Below are positions 1 through 7,505 of a stretch of DNA of 37,550 nucleotides, piece after piece. The translations under genes and the position numbers were made by a program. Numbering within the stretch: the first letter of the stretch is position 1; each line of letters starts with the position of its first letter. The stretch covers positions 1-37,550 of the IMG/VR virus record IMGVR_UViG_3300030098_001230. One strand, written 5' to 3'. Origin of the DNA: a virus. The notes below the pieces were generated by a model. It searched no databases, was not told where the DNA came from, and saw only the letters and a list, made by a program, of their open reading frames with translations.

Positions 1-182
1 CGGGGGGCTATGAAACAAGAACAACCAAGCTAAGAATGAACCAAACCTCTAAAGTTTACAATCTTGGTTTTGAGGTATTCCAAAGGGATTTTACTTGGTA
101 TGTGAAATTCAATGGAGTTACGAAAGAGTTTGAAGGGGATACGATGGTCATTAGTCGGGATGGTTGGAACTGGGAAAAATAG
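1..182 (+). CDS. 3' part of junction-spanning small protein (continues from 37349)
   Basis: An open frame (first whole codon at base 3) runs with no start codon to a TAG at 180-182. Its residues (GGYETRTTKLRMNQ..., then YNLGFEVFQRDFTWYV) continue in frame the protein cut off at 37550: the last base of the window (a) plus the first two (cg) form an ACG threonine codon. Joined, the protein has 127 residues. I recall the conserved patch T-GG-x-T-x-TT-K-x-RMNQ from small uncharacterised phage proteins, but I know no function. The final G of the stop codon is also the first paired base of the hammerhead ribozyme that follows. Confidence 0.8.
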   Translation, partial: GGYETRTTKLRMNQTSKVYNLGFEVFQRDFTWYVKFNGVTKEFEGDTMVISRDGWNWEK

Positions 183-238
183 GCTTACTGATGAGGGTTT
201 TATATCCGAAACACCCAATTTATTTGGGTGTCTAAGTC
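182..238 (+). ncRNA. Hammerhead ribozyme 1 (stem I open type)
   Basis: The full hammerhead core is visible. Stem I pairs GGCTTA (182-187) with TAAGTC (233-238), with one G-U pair. The core CTGATGA is at 188-194. Stem II pairs GGGT (195-198) with ATCC (204-207). GAA plus the A of A15.1 are at 208-211. Stem III pairs ACACCCAA (211-218) with TTGGGTGT (224-231) around a TTTAT loop. The site before cleavage is GTC, so cutting falls between 232 and 233. The 5' and 3' ends lie in stem I (type I topology). Cleavage leaves a 26-base leader holding the AAAGGAA ribosome site of the gene at 259. Stem I touches the stop codon of the upstream gene, so a terminating ribosome could block folding. Confidence 0.9.
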
Positions 239-258
239 AAAAATAGAAAGGAATTAAA

Positions 259-483
259 ATGAATCCATATTTAAACACATATTATAAGTATAAGGTGGGG
301 ATGGAAATAGAACTTAATCATGAATTTGATTATAACAGGGCTATTATTACAGAATTAGATTGGCATCAGGAAAAAGACGAACCCCTTTTAATTGTTGCCA
401 TAATTCATAACGATAAACCAAAAACAGCCCCAAAGGATGAACGATGGATTTATTTTAACCAAGTAAGGAGAATTATAAAATGA
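259..483 (+). CDS. Small hypothetical protein behind ribozyme 1
   Basis: A 74-residue unknown protein rich in aromatic and charged residues, with no membrane segment or recognisable motif. The start is supported by AAAGGAA at 247-253. The upstream hammerhead would give this gene a short 5'-hydroxyl leader of 26 bases. It overlaps the next gene (ATGA at 480-483), which suggests translational coupling. Confidence 0.75.
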   Translation: MNPYLNTYYKYKVGMEIELNHEFDYNRAIITELDWHQEKDEPLLIVAIIHNDKPKTAPKDERWIYFNQVRRIIK

Positions 484-626
484 AACATTTACCTGTATTT
501 TTAGGGATTATTTTAGGATCTATTTTGGGGCTATTTATATTAGGTGGGCATTATTATTTAATGTTCCTTAATATAATGCTACCCATTTGTTCATGGTATC
601 TTATATTTTATTTAATAAAAAACTAA
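480..626 (+). CDS. Small two-helix membrane protein
   Basis: A 48-residue protein that starts on the ATGA overlapping the previous stop. Almost the whole length is hydrophobic. One helix lies near residues 5-22 (LGIILGSILGLFIL) and a second near 27-45. The C-terminus is basic (KN). It is probably an inner-membrane peptide. A holin-like or superinfection role is possible, but its position in the early arm argues against lysis. Confidence 0.6.
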   Translation: MKHLPVFLGIILGSILGLFILGGHYYLMFLNIMLPICSWYLIFYLIKN

Positions 627-641
627 AAGAGGATAAAAAAA

Positions 642-842
642 ATGTATCTACAATCAAAGTACCCCAAAACTCATTATCTTAGAGTTTTAGAAAATCTTAG
701 AGAATTGATATTATCTGAAGTGTTTTATAATACTGATTGGGATTTTGAGGATTTAATGGATGATGATGACCTAGTGAATTTAGTTTCACAGGATGAGTAT
801 TTAGAAGTAATTGAATATTTTATAAAAAAGTTAAGGACTTAA
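642..842 (+). CDS. Small acidic hypothetical protein
   Basis: A 66-residue unknown protein with an acidic centre (DWDFEDLMDDDD) and helical ends, preceded by AGAGGATAA as ribosome site. The stop codon lies inside the palindrome at 830-843. The acidic character could suit a DNA-mimic or protein-binding role, but nothing more specific is visible. Confidence 0.65.
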   Translation: MYLQSKYPKTHYLRVLENLRELILSEVFYNTDWDFEDLMDDDDLVNLVSQDEYLEVIEYFIKKLRT

Positions 843-843
843 C
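830..843. promoter_or_regulatory. Palindrome GTTAAG-GA-CTTAAC (family copy 1)
   Basis: A 6+6 base inverted repeat with a 2-base spacer; the other six copies have a 3-base spacer. It covers the stop of the previous gene and the AAGGA that would serve as ribosome site for the HNH gene starting at 847. A protein or RNA hairpin here could control that gene. Confidence 0.6.
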
Positions 844-846
844 AAA

Positions 847-1287
847 ATGAAAACTAGACAATGTAAAATCTGTAAAAAGATTAAACCTAAAACTGAAAAG
901 CATTTTTATAAATCGGGAGGGGGTGGAGATAGGAAAGGACTAGATATAAATGGAGAGCCTTATTTAACTCATAAATGCCGTAAATGTTTTTGGAATTACA
1001 AAAAACGCTTACCAAATGGAAGGCTTGAAAATAGAAAAAGGCTAAACGCTTATAAATTAGAGGCTAAATGTGCCTGTGGTTATTCTAAAAAAAGTAAGAA
1101 TTTCAGCACTAGGTCGCTAACATTTCATCACGAACATGATAATAAGGTAGCTAATATTTCTAATATGATGAATTACTCATGGAAAAAGATTTTAGAGGAG
1201 ATTAATAAATGTATAATTATATGCTTTAACTGTCATATGGCTATACATCACAAGGAAGATAAATTACTTGACTCTAATTTATATTAG
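847..1287 (+). CDS. HNH endonuclease family protein
   Basis: A 146-residue protein with Cys pairs forming a zinc site (CKIC at about residues 6-9, CRKC at about 44-47, and CACG near 75-78). A C-terminal HNH core follows: LTFHHEHD near residues 96-103, then CIIICFNCHMAIHHKED. The H-H and C-x2-C-H pattern fits metal-dependent DNA nicking or cutting. Free-standing HNH nucleases in phages act in host DNA breakdown, packaging or homing; which applies here cannot be read. It sits next to a tRNA gene, a common place for homing nucleases. The ribosome site overlaps a palindromic repeat. Confidence 0.75.
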   Translation: MKTRQCKICKKIKPKTEKHFYKSGGGGDRKGLDINGEPYLTHKCRKCFWNYKKRLPNGRLENRKRLNAYKLEAKCACGYSKKSKNFSTRSLTFHHEHDNKVANISNMMNYSWKKILEEINKCIIICFNCHMAIHHKEDKLLDSNLY

Positions 1288-1312
1288 AGGTAACTTGTAA
1301 GTGTTTATATTT

Positions 1313-1391
1313 GGGTACTTAGCCCGATTGGCAAGGGGGCAGTCTGTAAAACTGTTTAACCATCAAATAGGTTCAAATCCTATAGTACCCA
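1313..1391 (+). tRNA. tRNA-Tyr (GTA)
   Basis: Acceptor GGGTACT (1313-1319) pairs with AGTACCC (1384-1390), with discriminator A1391. The anticodon loop CTGTAAA gives GTA (Tyr). The T arm is ATAGG-TTCAAAT-CCTAT, and a long variable region of about a dozen bases is present, as expected for bacterial tRNA-Tyr (class II). CCA is not encoded. It lies between the HNH gene and a small unknown gene and probably supplements host Tyr decoding. I see no integrase that would make it an attachment site. Confidence 0.93.
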
Positions 1392-1412
1392 CTAATAAAA
1401 GGAGAAAATAAA

Positions 1413-1622
1413 ATGAAAATGGAAATTATAAAGGATTTTAATGGTATTGCAATTAACGACAAGCCAATTAAGGCTAGTAAAATTGAAGTATCAATAACCA
1501 TTCACTATGAGGGTAAGTATGGAGAGGAGCAATATGGGCTAGATAGCTTTACTTTAGATGATTGCCCTGATGTTGTTGAGCATACTGAGGAACTTGTGGA
1601 TGTAGATTGGGGAGGTAAATAA
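1413..1622 (+). CDS. Small hypothetical protein
   Basis: A 69-residue protein with a strong ribosome site (AAAGGAGAA). Alternating hydrophobic residues (IEVSITIHYEG) suggest a beta-rich N-terminus, and the tail is acidic. No family recognised. Its TAA overlaps the ATG of the next gene (TAATG at 1620-1624). Confidence 0.65.
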   Translation: MKMEIIKDFNGIAINDKPIKASKIEVSITIHYEGKYGEEQYGLDSFTLDDCPDVVEHTEELVDVDWGGK

Positions 1623-1774
1623 TGAATATATTAACACAGCTTATAATTGCGCTTATAATTAAGGCACTTATAATTACAGTAGCTTATTTAAAATCTAAAT
1701 TAAATGTAGCTAATCATAACTTAAATATGTGGAGACAAATAGCACTAAGAGAAAGGGCAAAAAATGCTAAATAA
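1622..1774 (+). CDS. Small single-helix membrane protein
   Basis: A 50-residue protein, translationally coupled through TAATG. The N-terminal half (LTQLIIALIIKALIITVAYL) is a likely membrane helix. The C-terminal half is basic and amphipathic (WRQIALRERAKNAK), expected in the cytoplasm. Function unknown. It overlaps the next gene by 11 bases. Confidence 0.55.
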   Translation: MNILTQLIIALIIKALIITVAYLKSKLNVANHNLNMWRQIALRERAKNAK

Positions 1775-1928
1775 AGTAACTAAAAAAGAATGTATGGAAG
1801 CTATAGAATATTTGTGGTCTATGGGTTATACTCAAGAGATGACCTCAGATAAAAAATTCTATACTGAAATATTATTAAGGAAAGTAGCTAACGATTATAA
1901 TATTAAATTGGAGGATGGGGATGCCTAA
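1764..1928 (+). CDS. Small hypothetical protein
   Basis: A 54-residue, mostly helical protein (KKECMEAIEYLWSMGYT...). It starts inside the end of the previous gene and overlaps the next start. The dense overlaps and consistent direction support it as a real gene. No family recognised. Confidence 0.5.
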   Translation: MLNKVTKKECMEAIEYLWSMGYTQEMTSDKKFYTEILLRKVANDYNIKLEDGDA

Positions 1929-2181
1929 AATATTTAACTGCTTAGATGGGATTGCGACAGACGAAGTTATAAAATACTGTAAGACCTGTAAAAAATGTTG
2001 GGAACAATTAAGAATGAATGTTACAGAAAATAATAGGTCTGGAGATAAGCAATTTATAACCTACTATGAAGATTTTCCAACATATGGCAAGGGTAGAAAA
2101 ACCTGTCACCAATGTAATGGAAATACCAAATCGGCTCAATTATTAAAAGGATTAGTCGTACACGAGATAACCCAAAGTTAA
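1921..2181 (+). CDS. Small zinc-ribbon-like protein
   Basis: An 86-residue protein when started at the second ATG (1921). That start is chosen because GGAGG at about 1911-1915 is properly spaced from it and collides with the first ATG (1915). Cysteine pairs CKTCKKC near residues 20-26 and CHQC near 62-65 could bind zinc. It could be a small DNA- or RNA-binding protein. The stop overlaps palindrome copy 2. Confidence 0.6.
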   Translation: MPKIFNCLDGIATDEVIKYCKTCKKCWEQLRMNVTENNRSGDKQFITYYEDFPTYGKGRKTCHQCNGNTKSAQLLKGLVVHEITQS

Positions 2182-2191
2182 GGGACTTAAC
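2177..2191. promoter_or_regulatory. Palindrome GTTAAG-GGA-CTTAAC (family copy 2)
   Basis: The flanks extend the symmetry to AAGTTAAG/CTTAACTT. It overlaps the stop of the zinc-ribbon gene and lies 19 bases before the start at 2211. No T-run follows, so it is not a simple terminator. Confidence 0.65.
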
Positions 2192-2210
2192 TTACACAAA
2201 GGAGAACACC

Positions 2211-2537
2211 ATGTTAAAAAATAAAAAAATAAAAAAGTATATACAGTCAAAGAAATTTCAAAAAGACTGTAGCAAATTTAATAAAAGGTTTTTAACCTTA
2301 TTAAATGAACACTCTGAGGATATGTCAGAAAATACATTTGTGAAATTTGCTGAATGTATATTACCATCTGTATTAATTGGTCATGTATCAAATTATTTTG
2401 AACACCATTATGACCATAATGAAGAATCTGTAGATGATTTTGTTGATACTATAAAATCAACCATAATGCAAGATTGTGACATAAAAGAAGAGCCTAAGCC
2501 ATATACATTAATTGATGATATAGGAGCCGTAGCATGA
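2211..2537 (+). CDS. Hypothetical helical protein
   Basis: A 108-residue protein with AAAGGAGAA as ribosome site. The N-terminus is very basic (NKKIKKYIQSKK), followed by helices and an acidic tail with several His residues (EHHYDHNEE). No motif recognised. It overlaps the methyltransferase start by 4 bases (ATGA at 2534-2537), so the two are likely coupled. Confidence 0.65.
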   Translation: MLKNKKIKKYIQSKKFQKDCSKFNKRFLTLLNEHSEDMSENTFVKFAECILPSVLIGHVSNYFEHHYDHNEESVDDFVDTIKSTIMQDCDIKEEPKPYTLIDDIGAVA

Positions 2538-3154
2538 ATATATTAGAGTTATTTGCGGGGTCTAGGTCATTTAGTAATATTGCAGAAAGTTTAGGTCACG
2601 AAACTTTTACATCAGATATAAACGCTTTTGATAATATTGATTATGTTACTAACATATTAGATTTTGATGTTAATAAGGTGCCTTTTTACCCCGATATAAT
2701 ATGGGCAAGTTGTCCCTGTACATTTTTTAGTGTGGCTAGTATAGGGAAACATTGGCACAAAGACCATACCCCAAAAACCGAACAGGCTAAACTAGGTGTT
2801 AAGATAGTAAAAAAGACACTAGATATTATAGATCATTTTAAACCAAAGTATTTTTATATTGAGAATCCTAGAGGCAAATTGAGAAAACTTGATGTTATAT
2901 CCTCTGTTCCATATAGAAAAACAGTTACCTATTGCTCTTATAAAGACAAGAGGATGAAACCCACCGATATATTTACAAATGATTTTCATTGGATACCTAG
3001 AAATATGTGCCATAATGGTAATAGAAATTGCCACCACGAACCAGCTCCAAGAGGGAGCAGAACAGGGACTCAGGGATTAAAGGGTAACTATGAGCGTAGT
3101 AAAATACCTAATGAATTGTGCTTAGAAATATTATCAAACAAAGGAGGAATATAA
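2534..3154 (+). CDS. DNA cytosine-5 methyltransferase (compact, phage type)
   Basis: A 206-residue enzyme expected to transfer a methyl group from S-adenosylmethionine to C5 of cytosine in DNA. Motif I (LELFAGSRSFS, residues 4-14) binds SAM. Motif IV is ASCPC with the catalytic Cys at 62, and motif VI is YIENP near 108-112. It is shorter than bacterial restriction-type enzymes (usually above 300 residues), and I cannot see a full target-recognition domain or motif X. It likely protects phage DNA from host restriction. The Mom-like gene 1 kb downstream suggests a second, separate modification. It is preceded by a coupled helical protein and followed one base later by a small gene. Confidence 0.85.
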   Translation: MNILELFAGSRSFSNIAESLGHETFTSDINAFDNIDYVTNILDFDVNKVPFYPDIIWASCPCTFFSVASIGKHWHKDHTPKTEQAKLGVKIVKKTLDIIDHFKPKYFYIENPRGKLRKLDVISSVPYRKTVTYCSYKDKRMKPTDIFTNDFHWIPRNMCHNGNRNCHHEPAPRGSRTGTQGLKGNYERSKIPNELCLEILSNKGGI

Positions 3155-3343
3155 ATGGATTATAAAGATTATCAGCCTGAAATTGTGCGAATAAAAAAGA
3201 TAATGAAACACATCAAAACCCATATAGATAAAGGTAGCAATGGCGCAGTTTGGAATTGCTTAACTGATTTATCTATTTCCACCAAGTTTCTTTGGGAAAC
3301 TTATTGTGATGAGTTTGGAGGGGAGGGATATAATGATAGATAA
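3155..3343 (+). CDS. Small hypothetical protein
   Basis: A 62-residue protein that begins directly after the methyltransferase stop, with AAAGGAGGAATATAA as ribosome site. It appears helical (IVRIKKIMKHIKTHID) with no identifiable domain. It overlaps the next start by 11 bases. Confidence 0.6.
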   Translation: MDYKDYQPEIVRIKKIMKHIKTHIDKGSNGAVWNCLTDLSISTKFLWETYCDEFGGEGYNDR

Positions 3344-3491
3344 GGGAAAACTACTAGCTGATTTACAACAGTATCAGATGGGGCTAACAGGGCAAAGGAA
3401 AGAATATTATAATTTTGCCTACCATGTTATAAAATCAATGAATCCTGAATTATTAGATATTATAATTTATGATTGGAATAAAAGGAGTTAA
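3333..3491 (+). CDS. Small hypothetical protein
   Basis: A 52-residue protein. I start it at 3333 rather than at the upstream ATG (3306) because GAGGGGAGG sits properly just before 3333. Sequence MIDKGKLLADLQQYQ... is helical. Unknown function. Confidence 0.55.
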   Translation: MIDKGKLLADLQQYQMGLTGQRKEYYNFAYHVIKSMNPELLDIIIYDWNKRS

Positions 3492-3493
3492 AT

Positions 3494-3682
3494 ATGACAA
3501 TAGAACAAAAAATAAGTAGAATCGCAGATTGGATAGTTAATGAATCAGAGCATAAATATGACGAGATAGAGTGTTTATTATATTCTATTTATGAACCTAA
3601 GATGTCAAATCTTCCAAATGATATAGATGATGCCTATGGGGAAATAATAGAGGGTCATTATGGACAGGGGGAAAATAGATGA
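3494..3682 (+). CDS. Small acidic hypothetical protein
   Basis: A 62-residue helical, acidic protein preceded by AAAGGAG. It overlaps the next gene by 4 bases (ATGA). No family recognised. Confidence 0.6.
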   Translation: MTIEQKISRIADWIVNESEHKYDEIECLLYSIYEPKMSNLPNDIDDAYGEIIEGHYGQGENR

Positions 3683-3966
3683 AGGCTTTTATAGAGGATA
3701 GGGTTCTTTATAAAAAAGAAAAAGAATCTGGTAAATTAAAAATGTCTGGTGGATCTTGGACAATTAATATGGATAAATTTGACCTTGACATTGTGGATGA
3801 AATACATTATATTACGGAGCAGTACGCCTACATTATAAAAACAAATGATGCAAAGTGGAACGGCTTTATAAAAGAGTTCCAAGGAGAAACTAAATTAATT
3901 GTAGCTATAAAACATTGGATTAGATATGCCTTACCCATTTATAAAAAATTATCAAAAGCCTGTTAA
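3679..3966 (+). CDS. Hypothetical protein
   Basis: A 95-residue protein coupled to the preceding gene by ATGA, with GGGGGAAAA upstream. It combines a basic N-terminal stretch (KKEKESGKLKMSGG) with an aromatic helical C-terminal half ending in Cys. No motif that I recognise. Confidence 0.6.
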   Translation: MKAFIEDRVLYKKEKESGKLKMSGGSWTINMDKFDLDIVDEIHYITEQYAYIIKTNDAKWNGFIKEFQGETKLIVAIKHWIRYALPIYKKLSKAC

Positions 3967-3980
3967 AGTAGAGGAAAAAA

Positions 3981-4202
3981 ATGCTGAGGATGAACAGAGA
4001 AAAAAACACAATCACAACAGCAGTAAAAAAAAATTGTGCAAATTATAATACAGGATTTAAATGTTCGGGTATTATGATAGATAGCAAATTAAATCAATGG
4101 CTTGATACTGATTTAAGTGGAAAGGAGTGTCTAATTAAAAGAGGAGAAAAATGTCAATATTTTTCAAATGTAGTTGAACCATCAATGATAGGGAAAAAAT
4201 GA
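3981..4202 (+). CDS. Small cysteine-containing protein
   Basis: A 73-residue protein with four cysteines at about residues 18, 27, 48 and 56 (NCANYNTGFKCSG, KECLIKRGEKCQYF), a spacing compatible with a small metal site. It overlaps the Mom-like gene by 4 bases (ATGA at 4199), so it may be made together with it. Small Cys-rich proteins also precede other modification genes, but no direct partner role is shown here. Confidence 0.6.
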   Translation: MLRMNREKNTITTAVKKNCANYNTGFKCSGIMIDSKLNQWLDTDLSGKECLIKRGEKCQYFSNVVEPSMIGKK

Positions 4203-4840
4203 AATTGGAAGATAATTTTACTGTTAGCAGTATAACTAGCAAAGAGACATATGATTGGTTATTATATAAACATTACTTAAAAAGAATCCCATCTATTAGT
4301 TTTAGTTTTGGGTTATTTGATGGGTCTGTATTGGTTGGTGTTGTAACCTATGGGACACCAGCTTCTAATAGCCTATGTGTTGGGCTATGTGGTAAGGAAT
4401 ATAAAAGCATAGTCTTGGAATTAAATAGACTGTGTATAAATGATGAGTTACCTAGTAACTGTGCATCATTTTTTATAAGTAGGACATTTAAATTATTGCC
4501 AAAGCCTACAATTTTAGTTTCGTATGCTGATAAATCATTTGGGCATACAGGTTATATTTATCAGGCTACAAATTGGATTTACACAGGTCTTTCAGATAAA
4601 AGAAGAGAGAGGTATAACCCCGATGATTTAGAAAAGCATGGTAGGCACATTAGCAGTTTGGATTTTCCGTTGCGAGATAGACCAAGAAAGCACAGATATG
4701 TATATTTTATAGGTAGTAAAAAAGATAAAAAAGTATTAAAAAATAAATTATTATATCCTATTAAGGAATACCCTAAATTTCAGAACAAAAATTATGATGC
4801 AAGTTTTAAGCCTAGTGTTCAAATAGATATGTTTAAGTAA
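4199..4840 (+). CDS. Mom-like DNA adenine modification protein (GNAT-type fold)
   Basis: A 213-residue protein carrying the signature of the phage Mu Mom family: LELNRLCINDELPSN near residues 73-87, then VSYADKSFGHTGYIYQATNW near 107-126. In Mu, Mom changes adenine to N6-(carbamoylmethyl)adenine and makes DNA resistant to many restriction enzymes; the fold is an acetyltransferase-like one. The aspartate of SYAD and the YQA-x-N-W stretch are intact, so the protein is likely active. It is coupled to a small Cys protein upstream. With the cytosine methyltransferase it forms a DNA-protection pair. The exact chemical group added cannot be read from sequence. Confidence 0.85.
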   Translation: MKLEDNFTVSSITSKETYDWLLYKHYLKRIPSISFSFGLFDGSVLVGVVTYGTPASNSLCVGLCGKEYKSIVLELNRLCINDELPSNCASFFISRTFKLLPKPTILVSYADKSFGHTGYIYQATNWIYTGLSDKRRERYNPDDLEKHGRHISSLDFPLRDRPRKHRYVYFIGSKKDKKVLKNKLLYPIKEYPKFQNKNYDASFKPSVQIDMFK

Positions 4841-4850
4841 AGGAGAAAAA

Positions 4851-5636
4851 ATGAAAAGTGGATTTTATGGAATTATACCAAAACCAATTTTACATCATCC
4901 AAATTTAAAAGCAAATTCTAAAATAGTATATGCAGAGATTATGGCTAGTTTAGAGGATGATGGTTGTTGTGTAAAAAGAAATATATACTTTAGTAAGGTT
5001 TTAAATATTTCAAAAGACACAGCATCAAGGGCTATAGCAGAACTTAGAAATAATGGGTTTATTCATGTTCGGATTGAACTAGAAGAAGGCACAGAAAAAT
5101 TTATTAAAAGATATATTACCCCTATGCAAAATTTCCTATGGGTTAATCAAGATGAGAACACCCCCTATATGCAAAATAGTCTAGGGGTTGATGTGCCTAC
5201 TCGTGCAGAAGATGCCCTTACCTATATGCAGAATACCCAAACATTATTATATAATAATAATATACATAAAACATATACCAATGGCAATAAAACCAATACC
5301 CCTATAAATAAAGACATAAGTGAGAGTCAGGCATTTGCATTGACAAGTATAGTAAATATGTTTTTAAATAAACAGCAAAGCAGATTTCCTCATTTATATA
5401 ATGGTGAAAGCAAACATGATTTAGTTAATAAATCAATAAACACTCTCTATGACATAATAAAAATAGATGGTGTGGAGTACGATGTTATTAAGTCTGTATT
5501 AGAGTGGGCATTAGACCATCGGTTTTGGCACTCTCATATTACCTCATTACATACCCTAAGAAGAGAGGCTAGTAATGGCAATAAAAGATTTCACAACATA
5601 TTAACAGACTACAAAACTCATGGAGGAACTGTATGA
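4851..5636 (+). CDS. Winged-helix replication initiator-like protein
   Basis: A 261-residue protein. The N-terminus (FYGIIPKPILHHPNLKANSK) followed by a helix-turn-helix (ISKDTASRAIAELRNNGFIHV, about residues 47-67) matches phage replication proteins of the lambda O/DnaD/Rep winged-helix kind. The middle is polar and probably flexible. The C-terminal helical part (about residues 160-255) may contact the helicase. It sits directly upstream of, and overlaps by 4 bases, the primase-helicase gene, the usual place for an origin-binding helicase loader. AAAGGAGAAA gives a strong ribosome site. No iterons are visible inside the gene. Confidence 0.75.
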   Translation: MKSGFYGIIPKPILHHPNLKANSKIVYAEIMASLEDDGCCVKRNIYFSKVLNISKDTASRAIAELRNNGFIHVRIELEEGTEKFIKRYITPMQNFLWVNQDENTPYMQNSLGVDVPTRAEDALTYMQNTQTLLYNNNIHKTYTNGNKTNTPINKDISESQAFALTSIVNMFLNKQQSRFPHLYNGESKHDLVNKSINTLYDIIKIDGVEYDVIKSVLEWALDHRFWHSHITSLHTLRREASNGNKRFHNILTDYKTHGGTV

Positions 5637-7324
5637 CATTTGAGGAGAATGGTATATATGTAAAAGGCACATCAGGACAGGAGAAAACAATTTGTCCTAA
5701 ATGCTCACACACTAGAAAAAATAAATCAGATAAATGCTTGTCTGTGAATATAGACGATGGCGTGTGGCATTGTCATCATTGTAATTGGGAGGGATCGCTA
5801 GATTGGAAAAAAATAGTTAAGGAACTTAACTCTCAAAAACCAATAGAAAAACCAAAGCCACCTAAAACAGAATTACCTGAAAATGTCTATCAATGGTTTG
5901 AGGATAGATGTATAACTAGGGCAGTAGTAGACTCAGAAAAAATAGGCTATGAAAATAGGTGGATACAATTTCCCTTTTATAAAAATGGTGAAGTGGTTAA
6001 TATAAAGTCTAGGACAGCAGATAAGAATTTTAGGCAATCAAAGAATGCAGAGAAATGTTTTTATAGATTTGATTCCATGTTGGGAATGGAAACTATTATT
6101 ATAACTGAGGGAGAAATGGATGCATTATCTCTGGTGCAATCTGGGTTTATGAATGTGGTATCTGTTCCTGATGGTGCGCCATCCGTAGGATCAAAACCAA
6201 GTAATTTAAAGTTCAGTTATTTAATGTCAGCAGAAGAACATTTAATGAGCGCAAATACTGTCATATTATGCACAGATTCTGATGGTGCAGGTAAACACCT
6301 AAGAGAAGAATTATCTAGGCGTATAGGTAGGGAAAAATGCTTTAGAGTGGTATATCCTGATGGATGTAAGGATATGAATGATGTTCTTATAAAGCATGGA
6401 GAAGATAAAGTACAGGATATAGTGAGTAATGCCCACCCATATCCGATTGATGGGGTTGTAGCGATTAGTGATATTGAAGATGATGCTATTGATTTATTAT
6501 TAAAGCCACAACACAAAGGTTTATCTACAGGGTGGAATGCAGTTGATCCACATTATTTAGTTAGTCCATCTGAGGTTACTGTAATTACAGGGGTACCTAA
6601 TATGGGTAAATCAGAATGGATGGATGCTTTAATGATAAATATGGTGCAAGAATATGGTTGGAAGTTTGGTATATTCTCAGCAGAAAATTTTCCTGTGGAA
6701 CACCACTTGTTGAAACTTGTTGGTAAATTTGCTGGGAAAGCATTTTGGGGGGAAGATAAATTAAATGAATCTACAGCTAGAAGTTCAATGAAGATATTAA
6801 ATGACCATATAAAATTTATAGGAACACAAGAGGACTCTGTAACAATAGAATCTATCATGGAACAAGCTAAGATATTAAACTATAGATTTGGATTAAATGG
6901 ATTAGTGATTGACCCTTGGAATACATTAGAGCATAAATTTGGAGATGGTGAAAATGAGACTTTATATGTATCTAGGGTATTGGCTCAGTTGAGTGCTTTT
7001 GCCAAAATGAATGAAATGCATATATGGGTAGTTGCCCACCCAAGGAAAATGGAGAATGATGTCAATAGGAGACCTGCTGTACCATCACCTTATGATATAA
7101 GTGGTTCAGCTAATTGGTTTAATAAATGTGATAATGCGATTACTGTTCATAGACATAAAACTGAGAATGATGACTATGCGGGAATCCATGTACATAAAAT
7201 TAGATTTCAATACAAGAATGGAAAGCCAAATCAAGGCAGACCCGCAAAGTTGAAGTATAATTTAGCTAATGGAAAATATTATGAATACATTGAAGAAAGA
7301 TTTAAGGAAGATTTATTTAAATAG
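5633..7324 (+). CDS. Primase-helicase (T7 gp4-like)
   Basis: A 563-residue replication enzyme that should prime and unwind DNA at the fork. A zinc-binding domain (C21-x2-C24 and C47-x2-C50) is followed by a TOPRIM domain (ITEGEMDAL near 157-165 with Glu159; TDSDGAG near 214-220). A RecA-like DnaB/gp4 helicase domain follows, with Walker A GVPNMGKS (320-327) and Walker B LVIDPWN. The length matches phage primase-helicases. It overlaps the initiator upstream by 4 bases and contains palindrome copy 3. No phage DNA polymerase is seen in the window, so host polymerase probably does synthesis. Confidence 0.93.
   Translation: MTFEENGIYVKGTSGQEKTICPKCSHTRKNKSDKCLSVNIDDGVWHCHHCNWEGSLDWKKIVKELNSQKPIEKPKPPKTELPENVYQWFEDRCITRAVVDSEKIGYENRWIQFPFYKNGEVVNIKSRTADKNFRQSKNAEKCFYRFDSMLGMETIIITEGEMDALSLVQSGFMNVVSVPDGAPSVGSKPSNLKFSYLMSAEEHLMSANTVILCTDSDGAGKHLREELSRRIGREKCFRVVYPDGCKDMNDVLIKHGEDKVQDIVSNAHPYPIDGVVAISDIEDDAIDLLLKPQHKGLSTGWNAVDPHYLVSPSEVTVITGVPNMGKSEWMDALMINMVQEYGWKFGIFSAENFPVEHHLLKLVGKFAGKAFWGEDKLNESTARSSMKILNDHIKFIGTQEDSVTIESIMEQAKILNYRFGLNGLVIDPWNTLEHKFGDGENETLYVSRVLAQLSAFAKMNEMHIWVVAHPRKMENDVNRRPAVPSPYDISGSANWFNKCDNAITVHRHKTENDDYAGIHVHKIRFQYKNGKPNQGRPAKLKYNLANGKYYEYIEERFKEDLFK
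5816..5830. promoter_or_regulatory. Palindrome GTTAAG-GAA-CTTAAC (family copy 3)
   Basis: It lies inside the primase-helicase gene (codons for residues about 62-66), so here it is compatible with coding. The spacer GAA is the same as in copies 4 (9580) and 5 (19744). Confidence 0.6.
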
Positions 7325-7505
7325 GTCTGAAGAAATAACTAATGAAAAGTTTAAAAACAGGAGTATAGACAGACAGATAAGACATATGCGAAAAAGATTA
7401 CATAAAGAATTTGACCAGATATGGATCAAATATAATAATAACCAAGCCACATACCAACAATGGGAGATTGCATTGGATAAGTGGTTAAATTCGGAGTTAA
7501 TATGA
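7281..7505 (+). CDS. Small hypothetical helical protein
   Basis: A 74-residue, strongly charged helical protein (RQIRHMRKRLHKEFDQIW...) that overlaps the end of the primase-helicase. An ATG at 7281 is chosen over 7269 because GGAAAA lies about 7 bases upstream, but the start is uncertain. The stop overlaps the phosphoesterase start (ATGA). No family recognised. Confidence 0.5.
   Translation: MNTLKKDLRKIYLNRSEEITNEKFKNRSIDRQIRHMRKRLHKEFDQIWIKYNNNQATYQQWEIALDKWLNSELI

Noticed and set aside
211-231. Hairpin as an intrinsic terminator
   Set aside because: No T-run follows, and the hairpin is fully explained as stem III of ribozyme 1.
1313-1391. tRNA as prophage attachment site
   Set aside because: No integrase, repressor or duplicated 3' tRNA end was found.
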